DNA from: Pseudomonas sp. PD9R
GTDB taxonomy: Bacteria > Pseudomonadota > Gammaproteobacteria > Pseudomonadales > Pseudomonadaceae
Length of the DNA stretch: 64,000 bases
Direction: 5' to 3'
Assembly (NCBI RefSeq): GCF_019200975.1
Contig: NZ_JAHTMR010000001.1
Span: 823,400-887,399 of the forward strand
Positions 9,111 through 18,496 of this stretch are shown here, piece by piece (the first letter of the stretch is position 1; each line of letters begins with the position of its first letter). Position numbers and translations under genes: made by a program. Below the pieces are notes generated by a model. The model was not told where the DNA came from. It saw only the letters and a list, made by a program, of their open reading frames with translations, and ran no database searches.

Positions 9111-10024
9111 ATTGGCCGCGTTGGATGCAAATCCTGTATGGGGCTCACGGGCCGGGCAATCTGCTGTTGTGCCAAGCCTATGAACGCGCTCATGGCCGAG
9201 GTGATCATCGAGTCGGTGCGTCGGATGAACACCGTGGAGACGTTGGCGAACTGCGGCGGTAACGTGTGCCAGCGGATCGCATGGCGCACGCTGCAATTCT
9301 CTGCAATCGCCTTGGGCAGCAGGGTCACACCCATGCCGGCGGCGACACACGACAGGATGCCGTCGAGAGTGCCCAGTTCCATGATCTGGTTGGGGACCAG
9401 TCCGACCTGATAAAACCAGTTTTCCAGGGTCGAGCGATAGAAGCAGCCAGTGCGAAATACCAGCACGGTTTGCTGGGGCATTTTTTCCATCAGCGCTGGC
9501 AGCGAATCGAACTGGTTGCTGCTAACCAGCACCAGTTCTTCTGAAAACACTTCTTCCTGGCTCAACGCCGAATTCTGGTGGAAGCCACCGACGAAGGCGC
9601 CGTCGAGTCGGTGCGTTTCAATGGCCTTGATCAGCTCGACCGTGGTCCCGGTCAGCAGTGACAACTGCACCTCGGGAAATTGCTCGCGGTACTTGGTCAG
9701 CACCTGCGGCAAACGGATGGCGGCGGTGGTTTCCATCGAGCCCAGCCGCAGCAACCCGGTCGGACTGCCGGTGTCCATCAACGCGCTACGGCTTTCGTCG
9801 GTCAGTTGCAGGATGCGCCGCGCGTAACCGAGAAAAGTTTCGCCTGCCGAAGTGAGCACAACGCCGGATTTCTTGCGGATGAACAGCTCTCGATTGAGTT
9901 CAGCTTCCAGCTCTTTCACGCGCATGGTGACGTTGGACTGCACCGTATTCACCTGCAACGCCGCGGCGGTGAAACTGCCCAACTCGGCCACGGCGCAGAA
10001 AATCTTCAATTGGCGCATTTCCAT
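9107..10024 (-). CDS. LysR-family transcriptional regulator
   Basis: About 305 residues. The N-terminal HTH reads MRQLKIFCAVAELGSFTAAA and NTVQSNVTMRVKELE, and an effector domain follows. I prefer the ATG at 10024 because GGGGACG lies 4-6 bases before it; ATG 10036 is possible. It is divergent from the MOSC gene at 10138, and the 113-base gap contains an AT-rich GTGAT...ATCAC-like palindrome near 10050-10076 that could be its binding site. It probably controls the MOSC and nitronate monooxygenase genes. Confidence 0.9.
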   Translation of the reverse strand: MEMRQLKIFCAVAELGSFTAAALQVNTVQSNVTMRVKELEAELNRELFIRKKSGVVLTSAGETFLGYARRILQLTDESRSALMDTGSPTGLLRLGSMETTAAIRLPQVLTKYREQFPEVQLSLLTGTTVELIKAIETHRLDGAFVGGFHQNSALSQEEVFSEELVLVSSNQFDSLPALMEKMPQQTVLVFRTGCFYRSTLENWFYQVGLVPNQIMELGTLDGILSCVAAGMGVTLLPKAIAENCSVRHAIRWHTLPPQFANVSTVFIRRTDSMITSAMSAFIGLAQQQIARPVSPIQDLHPTRPM

Positions 10025-10137
10025 GATCGTCCCCATCCATCATAAAAAGTGATTGTTGACATGATTAATGATCACTTTACGGCCTTCTTGGACGATTAGT
10101 AAAGTAATCAAAACGGGATGATGAGCGCAGTTTTACG

Positions 10138-10809
10138 ATGACGCTGACTTCGAAAATCGACCATGTCTTTGCAGGCGGCCTGGGGGTGTTAAAGCCCGAA
10201 GGGCAGCGTACGGGCATCTTCAAGCAGCGGCTTAGCGGCCCGGCGCGCGTGGAGCTGTACGGGATTGTCGGTGACCAGCACGGCGATACGCGGGTGCATG
10301 GCGGACCGGAGAAAGCCGTCCATCAATACGCGGCGCAAAATTACGAGCGCCTGGTTCAAGCCTTTGCCCATTGCGCCCCGGAACTGGTGGCGGGCAGCCT
10401 TGGGGAGAATATTTCCGCGGTCGGGCTCTGCGAATGCAATGTGCACATCGGTGACGAGTTCCAGATCGGCAGCAGTGTGTTGCAGGTTTCCCAGCCGCGC
10501 AGCCCGTGCTGGAAGATCAATCACCGTTTTGACGCCGAGCACCTGTCGATGTTTGTCGCCAGAGAGCGCATCACCGGTTGGTATTACCGTGTCCTTCGGC
10601 CGGGTTCTATCGAAGCAGGGGACCGGATCGAACTGCTGGAACGGCACACCGAGCGCTTTTCCATTGACCAGTTCTGGCGGGTGCAGCTGTCGCATCGGCC
10701 GTTGATCGAGGACCTGCTAGTGCTGGCGGCAACTCGTGGCTTGGCTGAAGACTGGAAGCGGCGTTTGTCCGAGCGGGCGAAGTGGCTGAACGGGGCTATC
10801 AAGACTTAA
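10138..10809 (+). CDS. MOSC-domain protein (YiiM-like)
   Basis: A 223-residue protein with a MOSC sulfur-carrier domain. It shows GDQHGDTRVHGGPEKAVHQY near residue 46 and the cysteine in QPRSPCWKIN near residue 125, the predicted persulfide/molybdenum-cofactor ligand. The YiiM group carries a C-terminal helical 3-alpha domain, which fits the tail here. YiiM-type proteins use Moco to reduce N-hydroxylated bases and similar compounds. Its neighbours are a divergent LysR regulator and a nitronate monooxygenase downstream, so a role in detoxifying nitrogen compounds is plausible but inferred. Confidence 0.85.
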   Translation: MTLTSKIDHVFAGGLGVLKPEGQRTGIFKQRLSGPARVELYGIVGDQHGDTRVHGGPEKAVHQYAAQNYERLVQAFAHCAPELVAGSLGENISAVGLCECNVHIGDEFQIGSSVLQVSQPRSPCWKINHRFDAEHLSMFVARERITGWYYRVLRPGSIEAGDRIELLERHTERFSIDQFWRVQLSHRPLIEDLLVLAATRGLAEDWKRRLSERAKWLNGAIKT

Positions 10810-10811
10810 AC

Positions 10812-10837
10812 CTGTGGGAGCGAGCTTGCTCCCACAG
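10812..10837. repeat. Short REP-type hairpin
   Basis: CTGTGGGAGC and GCTCCCACAG form a perfect 10-bp stem with a six-base loop, just after the MOSC stop codon. No T-run follows, so I call it a REP unit and not a terminator. Confidence 0.75.
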
Positions 10838-10875
10838 TTCGCGGTTCCTTTCACTTCTGACATTAAGGTGTTGCC

Positions 10876-11925
10876 ATGTCCAATCGTCTGCTGTCTCTTT
10901 TGAACATCGAAGTGCCGATCATTCAATCACCGATGGTGGGCGTCTCCACGCCCAAGCTCGCGGCAGCGGTGTCCAATGCCGGCGGGTTAGGTTCCATCGG
11001 GATCGGTGCAAGTAACGTCGAGCAGGCGCGGGCCATGCTGCTCGAGACCGCTGCGCTGACCGACAAACCATTTAATGTGAATGTTTTCAGCCACCAGCCG
11101 GCGGTACAAGACAGCGTGCGCGAATCGCAGTGGTTGAATTTCCTGGCACCGTTTTTTGCCGAATTCAACGCCGCTGCTCCCACTTCGCTGCGAGAGATCT
11201 ACACCTCGTTCGTCGAAGACGCGGACATGCTGCAGATGCTGCTTGAAGAAAAACCGGCAGTGGTCAGCTTCCATTTCGGTTTGCCGGCGCAATCGGCTAT
11301 CGACGCACTCAAGGACGCCGGCGTCGTCCTGCTGTGCTCCGTTACCAGCCTCGCGGAGGCGAAAATGGCGGAACACGCCGGTGTGCATGCGCTGGTGGCG
11401 CAAGGTTACGAAGCCGGGGGGCATCGCGGGGTGTTCGATCCGAGTCAGGACAGCGAGATGGGTACTTTTGCCTTGGTGCGAGTGTTGGCCGATGCATGCC
11501 GACTTCCGGTGATTGCAGCGGGCGGCATCATGGATGGCGCGGGCATCAAGGCCGTGATGCAACTGGGCGCCAGTGCCGCGCAGTTGGGCACGGCGTTCAT
11601 TCTTTGCCCCGAGTCTTCTGCCAGCGCCGCTTATCGAGAGGCCCTGAAAGGTCCGCGTGCACACCAGACCAAAGTCACCAGCGCCATTTCCGGCCGTCCT
11701 GCCCGGGGCATGGTCAATCGCAACTTCACGAGCCTTGCAGCGAATGCCCCGGCGTTGCCGGACTATCCCATTGCCTACGACGCCAACAAAGCCCTGAACA
11801 TGGCGGCGGGAGCCAAGGCCAACACCGATTTCGCCGTGCAGTGGGCCGGGCAGGGCGCGCCACTGGCCCGCGAGTTGCCAGCGGCGGCATTGGTGAATGT
11901 GTTGGCTTTGGAGATGAAGTCCTGA
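10876..11925 (+). CDS. Nitronate monooxygenase-family flavoprotein (second copy)
   Basis: A 349-residue FMN TIM-barrel protein. It has [24 protein letters not shown] at the N-terminus, [11 protein letters not shown] with the conserved His, and [28 protein letters not shown] near residue 220. This is closer to classical bacterial nitronate monooxygenase than the copy at 8062. Start is ATG 10876 after AAGGTG. It follows the MOSC gene by 66 bases with a REP hairpin between them and may share its promoter. It converges with the LysR gene ending at 11954. Confidence 0.88.
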   Translation: MSNRLLSLLNIEVPIIQSPMVGVSTPKLAAAVSNAGGLGSIGIGASNVEQARAMLLETAALTDKPFNVNVFSHQPAVQDSVRESQWLNFLAPFFAEFNAAAPTSLREIYTSFVEDADMLQMLLEEKPAVVSFHFGLPAQSAIDALKDAGVVLLCSVTSLAEAKMAEHAGVHALVAQGYEAGGHRGVFDPSQDSEMGTFALVRVLADACRLPVIAAGGIMDGAGIKAVMQLGASAAQLGTAFILCPESSASAAYREALKGPRAHQTKVTSAISGRPARGMVNRNFTSLAANAPALPDYPIAYDANKALNMAAGAKANTDFAVQWAGQGAPLARELPAAALVNVLALEMKS

Positions 11926-11953
11926 GTCAATGCGCGACGAAACGCAGCTCAGT

Positions 11954-12880
11954 TCACCGGGCGTTTTTTTCGGGCGGTTCAAAATGCTCGGGATCGCTGC
12001 CCAGTACTGTGGCAAGGAAGTCGGCAAACGCGCGCGCCGCCATACGCGTCGTGCGGCCCATGGGGAAGTAGGCATGCACGGGCAGGTCGGCCATTTTCCA
12101 ATCGGGGAGCAGTTGCACCAAAGACCCGCTCTCCAACTCCAGTCGACACGCCCAGGACGTCGTTGAGACGATGCCCAAGCCTCCTGACGCGGCGGCCAGC
12201 GCACCTGCGGTGTCGTTGGTCGAGAACTGTGGATTAAGGTCGACGGACAGCGTTTTTCCGGCATGTTCGAATTGCCAGGAAGAGGTATGCGCGCCTGCCG
12301 GGCCACCCACGATGCGATGCTTTTCCAGGTCGGCTGGAAGGCCGGGCTTTCCGTGGCGCGCAAGGTAATCCGGTGACGCCACAATCACCCGCTGCATCGT
12401 GCCAATCAGCCTGGCAGTACCGGACAGATCCGGCAGATTGCCCACGCGGATACCGACATCCACCGCTTCCTTGACCATGTCTTGCCACTTGTCTTCGAGC
12501 ATCAGTTCGAGGTGCAGCAGCGGGTGACGCTCGGTAAACGCGGCCAGCCTGGGGATGACCACGCGAATGCCCATGGTCGAAGGCATGCCAATACGCAGCA
12601 ACCCGCGCAACTCCCCGGTTTCACGCACGCTGTTCTCGGCATCGTCGATGGCCGCGAGAATTGGCTCCATGCGCGCCAGAAACTCCAGCCCTGCCTCGGT
12701 CGGGACTACTGCGCGGGTGGTACGTGACAGCAGCCGCGCACCCAGGCCTGCTTCAAGCTCGGCGATCATCCGCGATACCTGGGACTGCGTCAGCCCGCTT
12801 TCACGTGCCGCTGCCGAAAAACTGCCCAGGTGCGCCACGCGGGTGTACAGCCTCAGGCTGAGGATGTCTTTCAAAGGCAT
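11954..12880 (-). CDS. LysR-family transcriptional regulator
   Basis: A 308-residue LysR protein with an HTH (LSLRLYTRVAHLGSFSAAA, LTQSQVSRMIAELEAGLGARLLSRTTR) and a CrgA-like effector domain. It is divergent from the NmrA-like gene at 13095 across a 214-base gap, so it probably regulates the four-gene set 13095-16261. This subgroup often pairs with SDR or NmrA oxidoreductase genes. I see no clear T-N11-A operator. Confidence 0.9.
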   Translation of the reverse strand: MPLKDILSLRLYTRVAHLGSFSAAARESGLTQSQVSRMIAELEAGLGARLLSRTTRAVVPTEAGLEFLARMEPILAAIDDAENSVRETGELRGLLRIGMPSTMGIRVVIPRLAAFTERHPLLHLELMLEDKWQDMVKEAVDVGIRVGNLPDLSGTARLIGTMQRVIVASPDYLARHGKPGLPADLEKHRIVGGPAGAHTSSWQFEHAGKTLSVDLNPQFSTNDTAGALAAASGGLGIVSTTSWACRLELESGSLVQLLPDWKMADLPVHAYFPMGRTTRMAARAFADFLATVLGSDPEHFEPPEKNAR

Positions 12881-13094
12881 GTTGTTTCCTGTGCGGACAC
12901 GCCATTGCTGCGCGCCGCTTGAGCGTCAATTGATGCTGGATTGAGATAGATGTTAGCCGAAATCGACCGCTACCGGACGTTTCGGCAGGAAGGGATAGTG
13001 GGTCCATCGGCGACGAAGCACAGCGCTTCCCCGAACGGATAAGCGGCAGGGTTCACGCCGTGAAACTCAACTACCAATCTTCAGGATCTATCTC

Positions 13095-13973
13095 ATGTCC
13101 AAGAAAATTTTGATTACGGGTGCCACGGGTGACACAGGTCGCGCCGCAGTTCGTGAATCCATCGCACTGGGCCTCGACGTCCGCGCCATGGTCCATCAAC
13201 TGGATGCTCGCTCGGATGCACTGAAAGCGCTGGGCGCCGAAGTGGTTGTCGGCGACTTGCTCGACGTCAACAGCGTGCGTGACGCCATGCAAGGTGTCGA
13301 GGCAGCCTACCTGGTCTGGCCGGTGAAACCGGGGCTGATCAACGCCACCGTGAATTTCGCCCAGGCTGCCAGGGAGACCGGTGTAAAGACGGTGATCAAC
13401 CTCTCGCAACGTTCGGCCAATCGTGAATCCAGCAGTGATTCTTGCCGCGACACTTACATCGCTGAAGAGATTCTCAACTGGTCCGGTCTGCCGGTGATCC
13501 ATCTGCGTCCTACTTACTTCCTGGAATGGCTGCTCTATCCGTGGCAGCTGCCTTTCCTGCAGAACGGTGTGTTGCGCATGCCGGTGGGCAAGGGTCGTCA
13601 CTCGCCGATTGCTGCTGACGACCAGGGCCGGGCCATCGCGGCATTGCTGAAAGATCCGCAAGGCCACATCGGCACCACCATTGCGCTCTCCGGGCCGGTT
13701 GAAATGGATCACGAACAAATGGCTGCGGAACTCTCCGAAGCGTTGGGCCGCAAGATCGTTTTCCAGGACTTGCCGATTGAGGAGTACACCCAGTCCATCG
13801 CTGAAATGGGCGTCCCGGAATACGTCGTCCAACACCTTGGCGGCGCGATGCTGGACTACCACAACGGCCGCATGTCTGGCGCTGACAACAACGTGGAAAC
13901 ACTCACCGGTCGCCGCTCGATGACGGTTGGCGAATTTGCCCGCCTGCATGCCGACACGCTCAACGGCAAATGA
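13095..13973 (+). CDS. NmrA-like NAD(P)-binding protein (atypical SDR), first copy
   Basis: A 292-residue Rossmann protein. The NAD(P) motif is GATGDTGRAA (residues 8-17) and the sequence proceeds as in NmrA/QOR2-type atypical SDRs (LGAEVVVGDLLDVNSVRDAM, near 50). Such proteins act as quinone or aldehyde reductases or as redox sensors. It is the first gene of a probable operon with an SDR, a carbonic anhydrase and a second NmrA-like gene at 15398, which shares the GDTG motif and overall layout. Confidence 0.85.
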   Translation: MSKKILITGATGDTGRAAVRESIALGLDVRAMVHQLDARSDALKALGAEVVVGDLLDVNSVRDAMQGVEAAYLVWPVKPGLINATVNFAQAARETGVKTVINLSQRSANRESSSDSCRDTYIAEEILNWSGLPVIHLRPTYFLEWLLYPWQLPFLQNGVLRMPVGKGRHSPIAADDQGRAIAALLKDPQGHIGTTIALSGPVEMDHEQMAAELSEALGRKIVFQDLPIEEYTQSIAEMGVPEYVVQHLGGAMLDYHNGRMSGADNNVETLTGRRSMTVGEFARLHADTLNGK

Positions 13974-14046
13974 CCTTGATGGCGTCGGCTCGTGTACAGC
14001 GAGTCGGCGTCCGCACCTGAATTTTCTATTTATTGAGGAACACAGC

Positions 14047-14790
14047 ATGAAAATCGAAAACTCCATCGCCCTCGTAACCGGTGCCAATCGCGGTATCGGC
14101 CGCACGTTCGTCGAAGAACTGCTCAAGCGCGGCGTCGCCAAGATCTACGTTGCCGCCCGCGATACCGCATCGTTGTCTGAGCTGCTCAAGTCCGGCGACC
14201 GTCGCCTGGTGCCACTGCCGCTCGACGTGACTGACCTCGATCAGGTGGCCGCTGCGGCCAGCGTTGCCAGCGATGTCACGCTGCTGATCAACAACGCCGG
14301 TTATGCCGCGTTCGACGGCGCCATCTCGGCCCCGGACATGGAAGACGCGCGCCTGGAAATGGAGGTGAACTACTTCGGCCCGCTAGCGCTGACCCGCGCC
14401 TTTGCCCCGGTATTGGCGAAGTCCGGAGGTGCGGTCCTGAACATGCTGTCGATGTTGTCGCTGGTCAGTCTGCCGATGGCCGCGACCTACTCGGCGTCCA
14501 AAGCGGCCGGCTTGTCGCTGACCCGCAGTCTGCGCGCCGAGTTGGGTGGGCAGGGCACACAAGTCGTCGGCGTTCTCGCGGTGCAAACCGAAACAGACAT
14601 GGGCGCCAAGCTGCCGGAACCCCGCCTCAGCCCGGTTGAAGTTGTCACCGACGCACTGGATGCAATCGAAGTCGGGACCAACGATGAAGTCATCGCCGGC
14701 GCCCAGACACGCAGCATTCACCAGGCCTACACCGCTGACCCGCAGAAGCTCCAGGCAATGATGTCGACCCGGTTGCCGCAGCGCGGTTGA
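14047..14790 (+). CDS. Short-chain dehydrogenase/reductase
   Basis: A classical SDR of 247 residues. It has the cofactor motif TGANRGIG (about 12-19), NNAGYAAF, and the catalytic Tyr-Lys pair in TYSASKAAG (about 150). The start at ATG 14047 (MKIENSIALVTG) fits the family; an upstream reading frame open from 13927 is not needed. It is the second gene of the 13095-16261 set, 73 bases after the first. The substrate is unknown. Confidence 0.88.
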   Translation: MKIENSIALVTGANRGIGRTFVEELLKRGVAKIYVAARDTASLSELLKSGDRRLVPLPLDVTDLDQVAAAASVASDVTLLINNAGYAAFDGAISAPDMEDARLEMEVNYFGPLALTRAFAPVLAKSGGAVLNMLSMLSLVSLPMAATYSASKAAGLSLTRSLRAELGGQGTQVVGVLAVQTETDMGAKLPEPRLSPVEVVTDALDAIEVGTNDEVIAGAQTRSIHQAYTADPQKLQAMMSTRLPQRG

Positions 14791-14822
14791 CCTCCAGACT
14801 CCTTACACGATTGAGGTGATTT

Positions 14823-15362
14823 ATGGACTTTCTCCAGACCCTGACCCAACGTAATTCGCAGTTCGCAGACAACGGCTTCTCTGCTGACCTGAAGATCATT
14901 CCATCGCAAAAAACCATGATTATTGGCTGCGTCGACCCCCGCGTCGATCCCATGGATGTGCTCCAGCTCGCTCCAGGTGAAGCGGCGGTCATCCGCAACG
15001 TCGGTGGCCGGGTCAACCCGGCGCTGCTGGAAACCATGGCCATCCTGCGTACGGTTTCGCGTGTCGGCGGCTCGGAGGTCGGCGAGGGCTGGAACCTGAT
15101 CCTCCTGCACCACACCGATTGCGGCATTTCCGGTTGCTTCCATCACGCCCCTGACTTGCTGGCAAAACACATGGGCGTGGCCACCGAAGAACTGGCGCGG
15201 CTTGAAATCGATGACCCCTACAAAGCGGTGGCGATTGATGTAGCTGCGTTGAAAGCCAATCCGAACCTGCCCGGCGGTTTCACGGTGACAGGCCTGGTCT
15301 ACGACGTGGCCACCGGCCGAATCGATACGGTAGTGCCTGCGGGCCTGCTGAGAACCGAGTAA
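14823..15362 (+). CDS. Beta-class carbonic anhydrase-like protein
   Basis: A 179-residue protein. It has the beta-carbonic anhydrase zinc pattern: the Cys of IIGCVDPRVDP with the Asp-Arg dyad (about residues 36-42), and His and Cys in HHTDCGIS (about 98-105). The middle is shorter and more divergent than in the classical enzymes, so activity on CO2 is likely but not certain. It lies in an operon with an SDR and two NmrA-like genes, which suggests stress or detoxification chemistry rather than central carbon supply. Confidence 0.8.
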   Translation: MDFLQTLTQRNSQFADNGFSADLKIIPSQKTMIIGCVDPRVDPMDVLQLAPGEAAVIRNVGGRVNPALLETMAILRTVSRVGGSEVGEGWNLILLHHTDCGISGCFHHAPDLLAKHMGVATEELARLEIDDPYKAVAIDVAALKANPNLPGGFTVTGLVYDVATGRIDTVVPAGLLRTE

Positions 15363-15397
15363 TTCCAACCTTCGTTTTTTGATACTGGAGATAAGCA

Positions 15398-16261
15398 ATG
15401 AAAACCTTTTTAATTACAGGTTCGACCGGCGATACAGGCACCCCCACAGTGAAATATTTGCTCGAACAGGGTCATCGGGTGAAGGCGTTGGTTCGTCGCG
15501 AAGACGCGCGTTCGCAGCAACTGAAGGACCTGGGGGCCGAGATCTGCGTGGGTAACCTGCTGGATTTGAAATCGCTGCGTCCGGCCATGGAAGGCGTCGA
15601 CGGTGCTTACTTCTGCTATCCGCTGAGCGATGGCCTGGTGGAAGCGGCGGCACTGTTCGCTCAGGCGGCCAGAGAGCAGGGCGTGAAGCACATCGTCAAC
15701 ATGTCGCACAAACAGTCGCGACCCGACGCTCGTAGCCGGGCGACGCTAAATCACTGGATGTCCGAGCAAATTTTCACTTGGGCCGGCATTCCCGCTACGC
15801 ACCTGCGGGTGACGTTCTTCGCGCAGTGGATGCTCTATATCGCGCCGTTTATTCGTGAGGGTCGTTACCTTACGCCGTTTGACGCCGATAGCCGCTTTGC
15901 GCCGCTTGCCGCCAGTGACATTGCGCTGATCGTCGCCAACATCCTGATCAAGCCGGAAGGCCATGGCGGCCAGGCTTACCCGTTGCACGGTCCGATCGAA
16001 TACAGCCACCTGGAACTGGCCGGCCTGTTGAGCGAGACCCTCGGCAAGGAAGTGCGTTATGAGCAAGTGTCCGTCGAAGATTTCGTCAAACAGCTCGGCG
16101 TGGACTCCGATCCTGCGTTCGCCGTGCACTTCAATGCAGTGAAAATCGACCAGCGCGAGAAACGCCTGGAAGGTCTCGACAGCACCGGCACCGCCATCAT
16201 CGGTCAGGCGCTGCTGACGCCAGCGCAGTTCATCGAGCAGCATCGGCAGCTGTTGGCGTAA
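15398..16261 (+). CDS. NmrA-like NAD(P)-binding protein (atypical SDR), second copy
   Basis: A 287-residue atypical SDR with the motif GSTGDTGTPT (residues 7-16) and the same order of blocks as the protein at 13095 (LGAEICVGNLLDLKSLRPAM; HLRVTFFAQWMLY against HLRPTYFLEWLLY). The two are clear paralogues that flank the SDR and carbonic anhydrase genes. It is the last gene of the unit and is followed by a strong bidirectional terminator. Confidence 0.85.
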   Translation: MKTFLITGSTGDTGTPTVKYLLEQGHRVKALVRREDARSQQLKDLGAEICVGNLLDLKSLRPAMEGVDGAYFCYPLSDGLVEAAALFAQAAREQGVKHIVNMSHKQSRPDARSRATLNHWMSEQIFTWAGIPATHLRVTFFAQWMLYIAPFIREGRYLTPFDADSRFAPLAASDIALIVANILIKPEGHGGQAYPLHGPIEYSHLELAGLLSETLGKEVRYEQVSVEDFVKQLGVDSDPAFAVHFNAVKIDQREKRLEGLDSTGTAIIGQALLTPAQFIEQHRQLLA

Positions 16262-16294
16262 CCGTCATACGCGGCGCGGTCAACAGCCGGACAC

Positions 16295-16325
16295 AAAAAA
16301 GCCCTGAATAATCAGGGCTTTTTTT
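16295..16325. terminator. Bidirectional rho-independent terminator
   Basis: AAAAAAGCCCTGA pairs with TCAGGGCTTTTTT around a four-base loop. The A and T runs on both sides let it end the + strand operon and the small - strand gene at 16413. Confidence 0.92.
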
Positions 16326-16412
16326 CGTGGCGCGGGTGAGGAACGAGAGGCCAGTACGGTCCTTGCAATGGGCCTGCGTTCGGACACGGAACGCATGTGT
16401 GTTGCGGGTGGA

Positions 16413-16610
16413 TCACTTACGATTTGCCGCTCGGGCCGGCTCGGCATATTTCGAATAATTGTTGAATTCTTCCTGATGATACAAATCTGACGGGCTAGGG
16501 CCTCGCGCTGCAATCAATTCAATTTCCGAGGAAACCGCGACAAGGCGTTTACCGGCATTGGAGTTGAGGGGTTGATGAACGCTTTGGGCGTTGTGATTTG
16601 TGCCTGACAT
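16413..16610 (-). CDS. Small hypothetical protein
   Basis: This would encode 65 residues with no hydrophobic segment and no cysteine. The C-terminal half contains the acidic/aromatic stretch DLYHQEEFNNYSKYAE. AAGGAAG lies six bases before the ATG, and the bidirectional terminator at 16295 lies downstream, so the unit has the parts of a gene. I do not recognise the family. It could be a chance ORF, and overlapping frames exist. Confidence 0.45.
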   Translation of the reverse strand: MSGTNHNAQSVHQPLNSNAGKRLVAVSSEIELIAARGPSPSDLYHQEEFNNYSKYAEPARAANRK

Positions 16611-16761
16611 GGCGGACTTCCTTGTATTTGATTAGAAGTCATCAATAACGCCAGGCAGTGACTAATTCAATCCTTTCATTTAAGGGAACTGAGACAATTT
16701 ATGACAGACAAGCATTCGCCATGGAAACAGTCCGCGAAACTGGAGCCGTAGGGCCGCAAAC

Positions 16762-16797
16762 GAAAGCCGTCGCCCACTGCAAAGCAGGCGACGACCA
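16762..16797 (-). terminator. Probable terminator of the sulfatase gene
   Basis: Read on the - strand just after the sulfatase stop, GTCGTCGCCTGC...GCAGTGGGCGACGGC can form a long stem with one bulge, followed by TTTCGTTT. The T-run is broken, so efficiency is uncertain. Confidence 0.5.
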
Positions 16798-16801
16798 CCT
16801 G

Positions 16802-18388
16802 TTACGGTTTGGCCTGGGCTTTGTTTTTCTCTTCGATTTTCGCATCTACCGCCGCGCGGATCTGGTCGATGCTGAAGCTGGCCGGTTTCTGGCTAGGTGG
16901 ATATTCGATGAAGGTCTGCAGGAATCTCGCAGCCTTGGCCACGCCTGCTGCCAGCAGGTAAGAGTTTTTCACGAGCCAGTCGTTATATTGGTCAGACACG
17001 ATGTCTGCCCGCTCATACGGGTCCATTCGCAAGTTGAACAGTTTCGGCACTCGCAGCGGCACGAATGGGCTGCTCCACACCGCAAAACCACCGGGCTCGC
17101 GTTGCTCGGCGAACACCACTTTCCAGTTATCGAAACGCATGGAAACCAGCACGCCGTCGTCGTTGAAGTAGTAGAACTCGCGACGTTCACCTTTAGGTTG
17201 ATGCCCGGTCAGGTACGGCAGCTGGTTGTAGCCGTCCAGGTGCACCTTGAAGTTAGTGCCGCCCGACGTCGGTGCCCAGCCTTTAAGAAGTTTGTCCTTG
17301 ACTCCGGTGTCACCTGCGGCAGCCAGCAACGTCGGGAACCAATCCATGCCCGAGAACATCTCGTTGGACACTTCACCTGCCTTGATCTTGCCCGGCCAGC
17401 GAACAATCGCCGGCACACGGTAGGCGCCTTCCCAGTTGGAATTTTTCTCGTTACGGAACGGCGTGGTTGCCGCGTCCGGCCAGGAGAACTGGTTCGGGCC
17501 GTTGTCGGTGGTGTAGACAACGATGGTGTTGTCGGCAACTTTCAGGTCGTCGAGGGTTTGCAGCAGTTTGCCGACGTCGGCGTCGTGTTCGAGCATGCCG
17601 TCCGCATATTCGTTGCCGGGCATACCGCTCTGACCCTTCATCGAATCGCGCACGTGGGTGAACACGTGCATGCGCGTGGTGTTCATCCAGACGAAGAACG
17701 GTTTGTCGGCCTTGGCCTGTTTCTCGATAAAGGATTGGGCGGCCGCCGTGGTTTCATCGTCGATGGTTTCCATGCGCTTGGTGGTCAGCGCGCCGGTGTC
17801 TTCGATCTTGCCATCGGCGTAGCTATGGATCACCCCGCGCGGCGTCCTGGATTTGACAAAGTCCGGGTCATCCTTGGGCCAGTATGGGCGCTCGGGTTCT
17901 TCTTCGGCATTGAGGTGGTACAGGTTGCCAAAGAACTCGTCGAAACCATGGTTGGTTGGCAGGTATTCATCCTTGTCGCCCAAGTGGTTCTTGCCGAATT
18001 GGCCGGTGGCGTAACCCTGGGACTTGAGTGCCTGGGCGATGGTGATGTCACGCTTCTGAATGCCGATGGGGGCGCCTGGTACGCCGACCTTGGTCAGGCC
18101 GGTGCGCAGTGGCGACTGACCGGTGATGAACGAGGAACGCCCGGCGGTGCAACTGTTCTCCGCGTAGTAGTCGGTGAAAAGCATGCCCTCATGGGCAATG
18201 CGGTCGATGTTTGGCGTCTTGTAGCCGACCACGCCCATGGAATAGGCGCTGATGTTGGTTTGGCCGATGTCATCGCCGAAGATCACCAGAATGTTGGGTT
18301 TTTCGGCGGCCCCGGCGGTTGCCGAAAGCGCCATGACCGTAGTCGCCGCCAGGGCGAGTTTCGGCAGCCACTTTATAATGCGAGTCAT
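16802..18388 (-). CDS. Exported formylglycine-dependent sulfatase (arylsulfatase family)
   Basis: A 528-residue sulfatase. A signal peptide (1 to about 28, ending AGAA) sends it to the periplasm. Metal and active-site blocks are in order: NILVIFGDDIG (about 32), the core SCTAGRSSFITGQ (about 79), in which Cys is converted to formylglycine by a maturing enzyme not present in this window, then GKNHLG and TTDNGPN (about 295). It cleaves a sulfate ester into alcohol or phenol plus sulfate; the substrate is unknown. It is transcribed alone, with a copy of the island's palindrome 75 bases upstream (18464-18480), which ties it to the catabolic genes to the right. Confidence 0.92.
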   Translation of the reverse strand: MTRIIKWLPKLALAATTVMALSATAGAAEKPNILVIFGDDIGQTNISAYSMGVVGYKTPNIDRIAHEGMLFTDYYAENSCTAGRSSFITGQSPLRTGLTKVGVPGAPIGIQKRDITIAQALKSQGYATGQFGKNHLGDKDEYLPTNHGFDEFFGNLYHLNAEEEPERPYWPKDDPDFVKSRTPRGVIHSYADGKIEDTGALTTKRMETIDDETTAAAQSFIEKQAKADKPFFVWMNTTRMHVFTHVRDSMKGQSGMPGNEYADGMLEHDADVGKLLQTLDDLKVADNTIVVYTTDNGPNQFSWPDAATTPFRNEKNSNWEGAYRVPAIVRWPGKIKAGEVSNEMFSGMDWFPTLLAAAGDTGVKDKLLKGWAPTSGGTNFKVHLDGYNQLPYLTGHQPKGERREFYYFNDDGVLVSMRFDNWKVVFAEQREPGGFAVWSSPFVPLRVPKLFNLRMDPYERADIVSDQYNDWLVKNSYLLAAGVAKAARFLQTFIEYPPSQKPASFSIDQIRAAVDAKIEEKNKAQAKP

Positions 18389-18463
18389 CTGACTGGCTCC
18401 TTGTTGACGGGCGTCGCGAAGAGCGACCAGCGCCGATGTTCAAGCCTCGTCAACGACAAACCA

Positions 18464-18480
18464 CCACCCGTATCAGGTGG
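18464..18480 (-). promoter_or_regulatory. Putative operator (site 1) upstream of the sulfatase gene
   Basis: Read in the direction of transcription it is CCACCTGATACGGGTGG, one of seven related palindromes in the window. It lies 75 bases before the sulfatase start. Confidence 0.75.
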
Positions 18481-18496
18481 CAGAATCACGCATTAC

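Noticed and set aside
18464..18480. The palindromes as transcription terminators
   Set aside because: None is followed by a T-run, and all lie at a constant distance upstream of starts rather than after stops.
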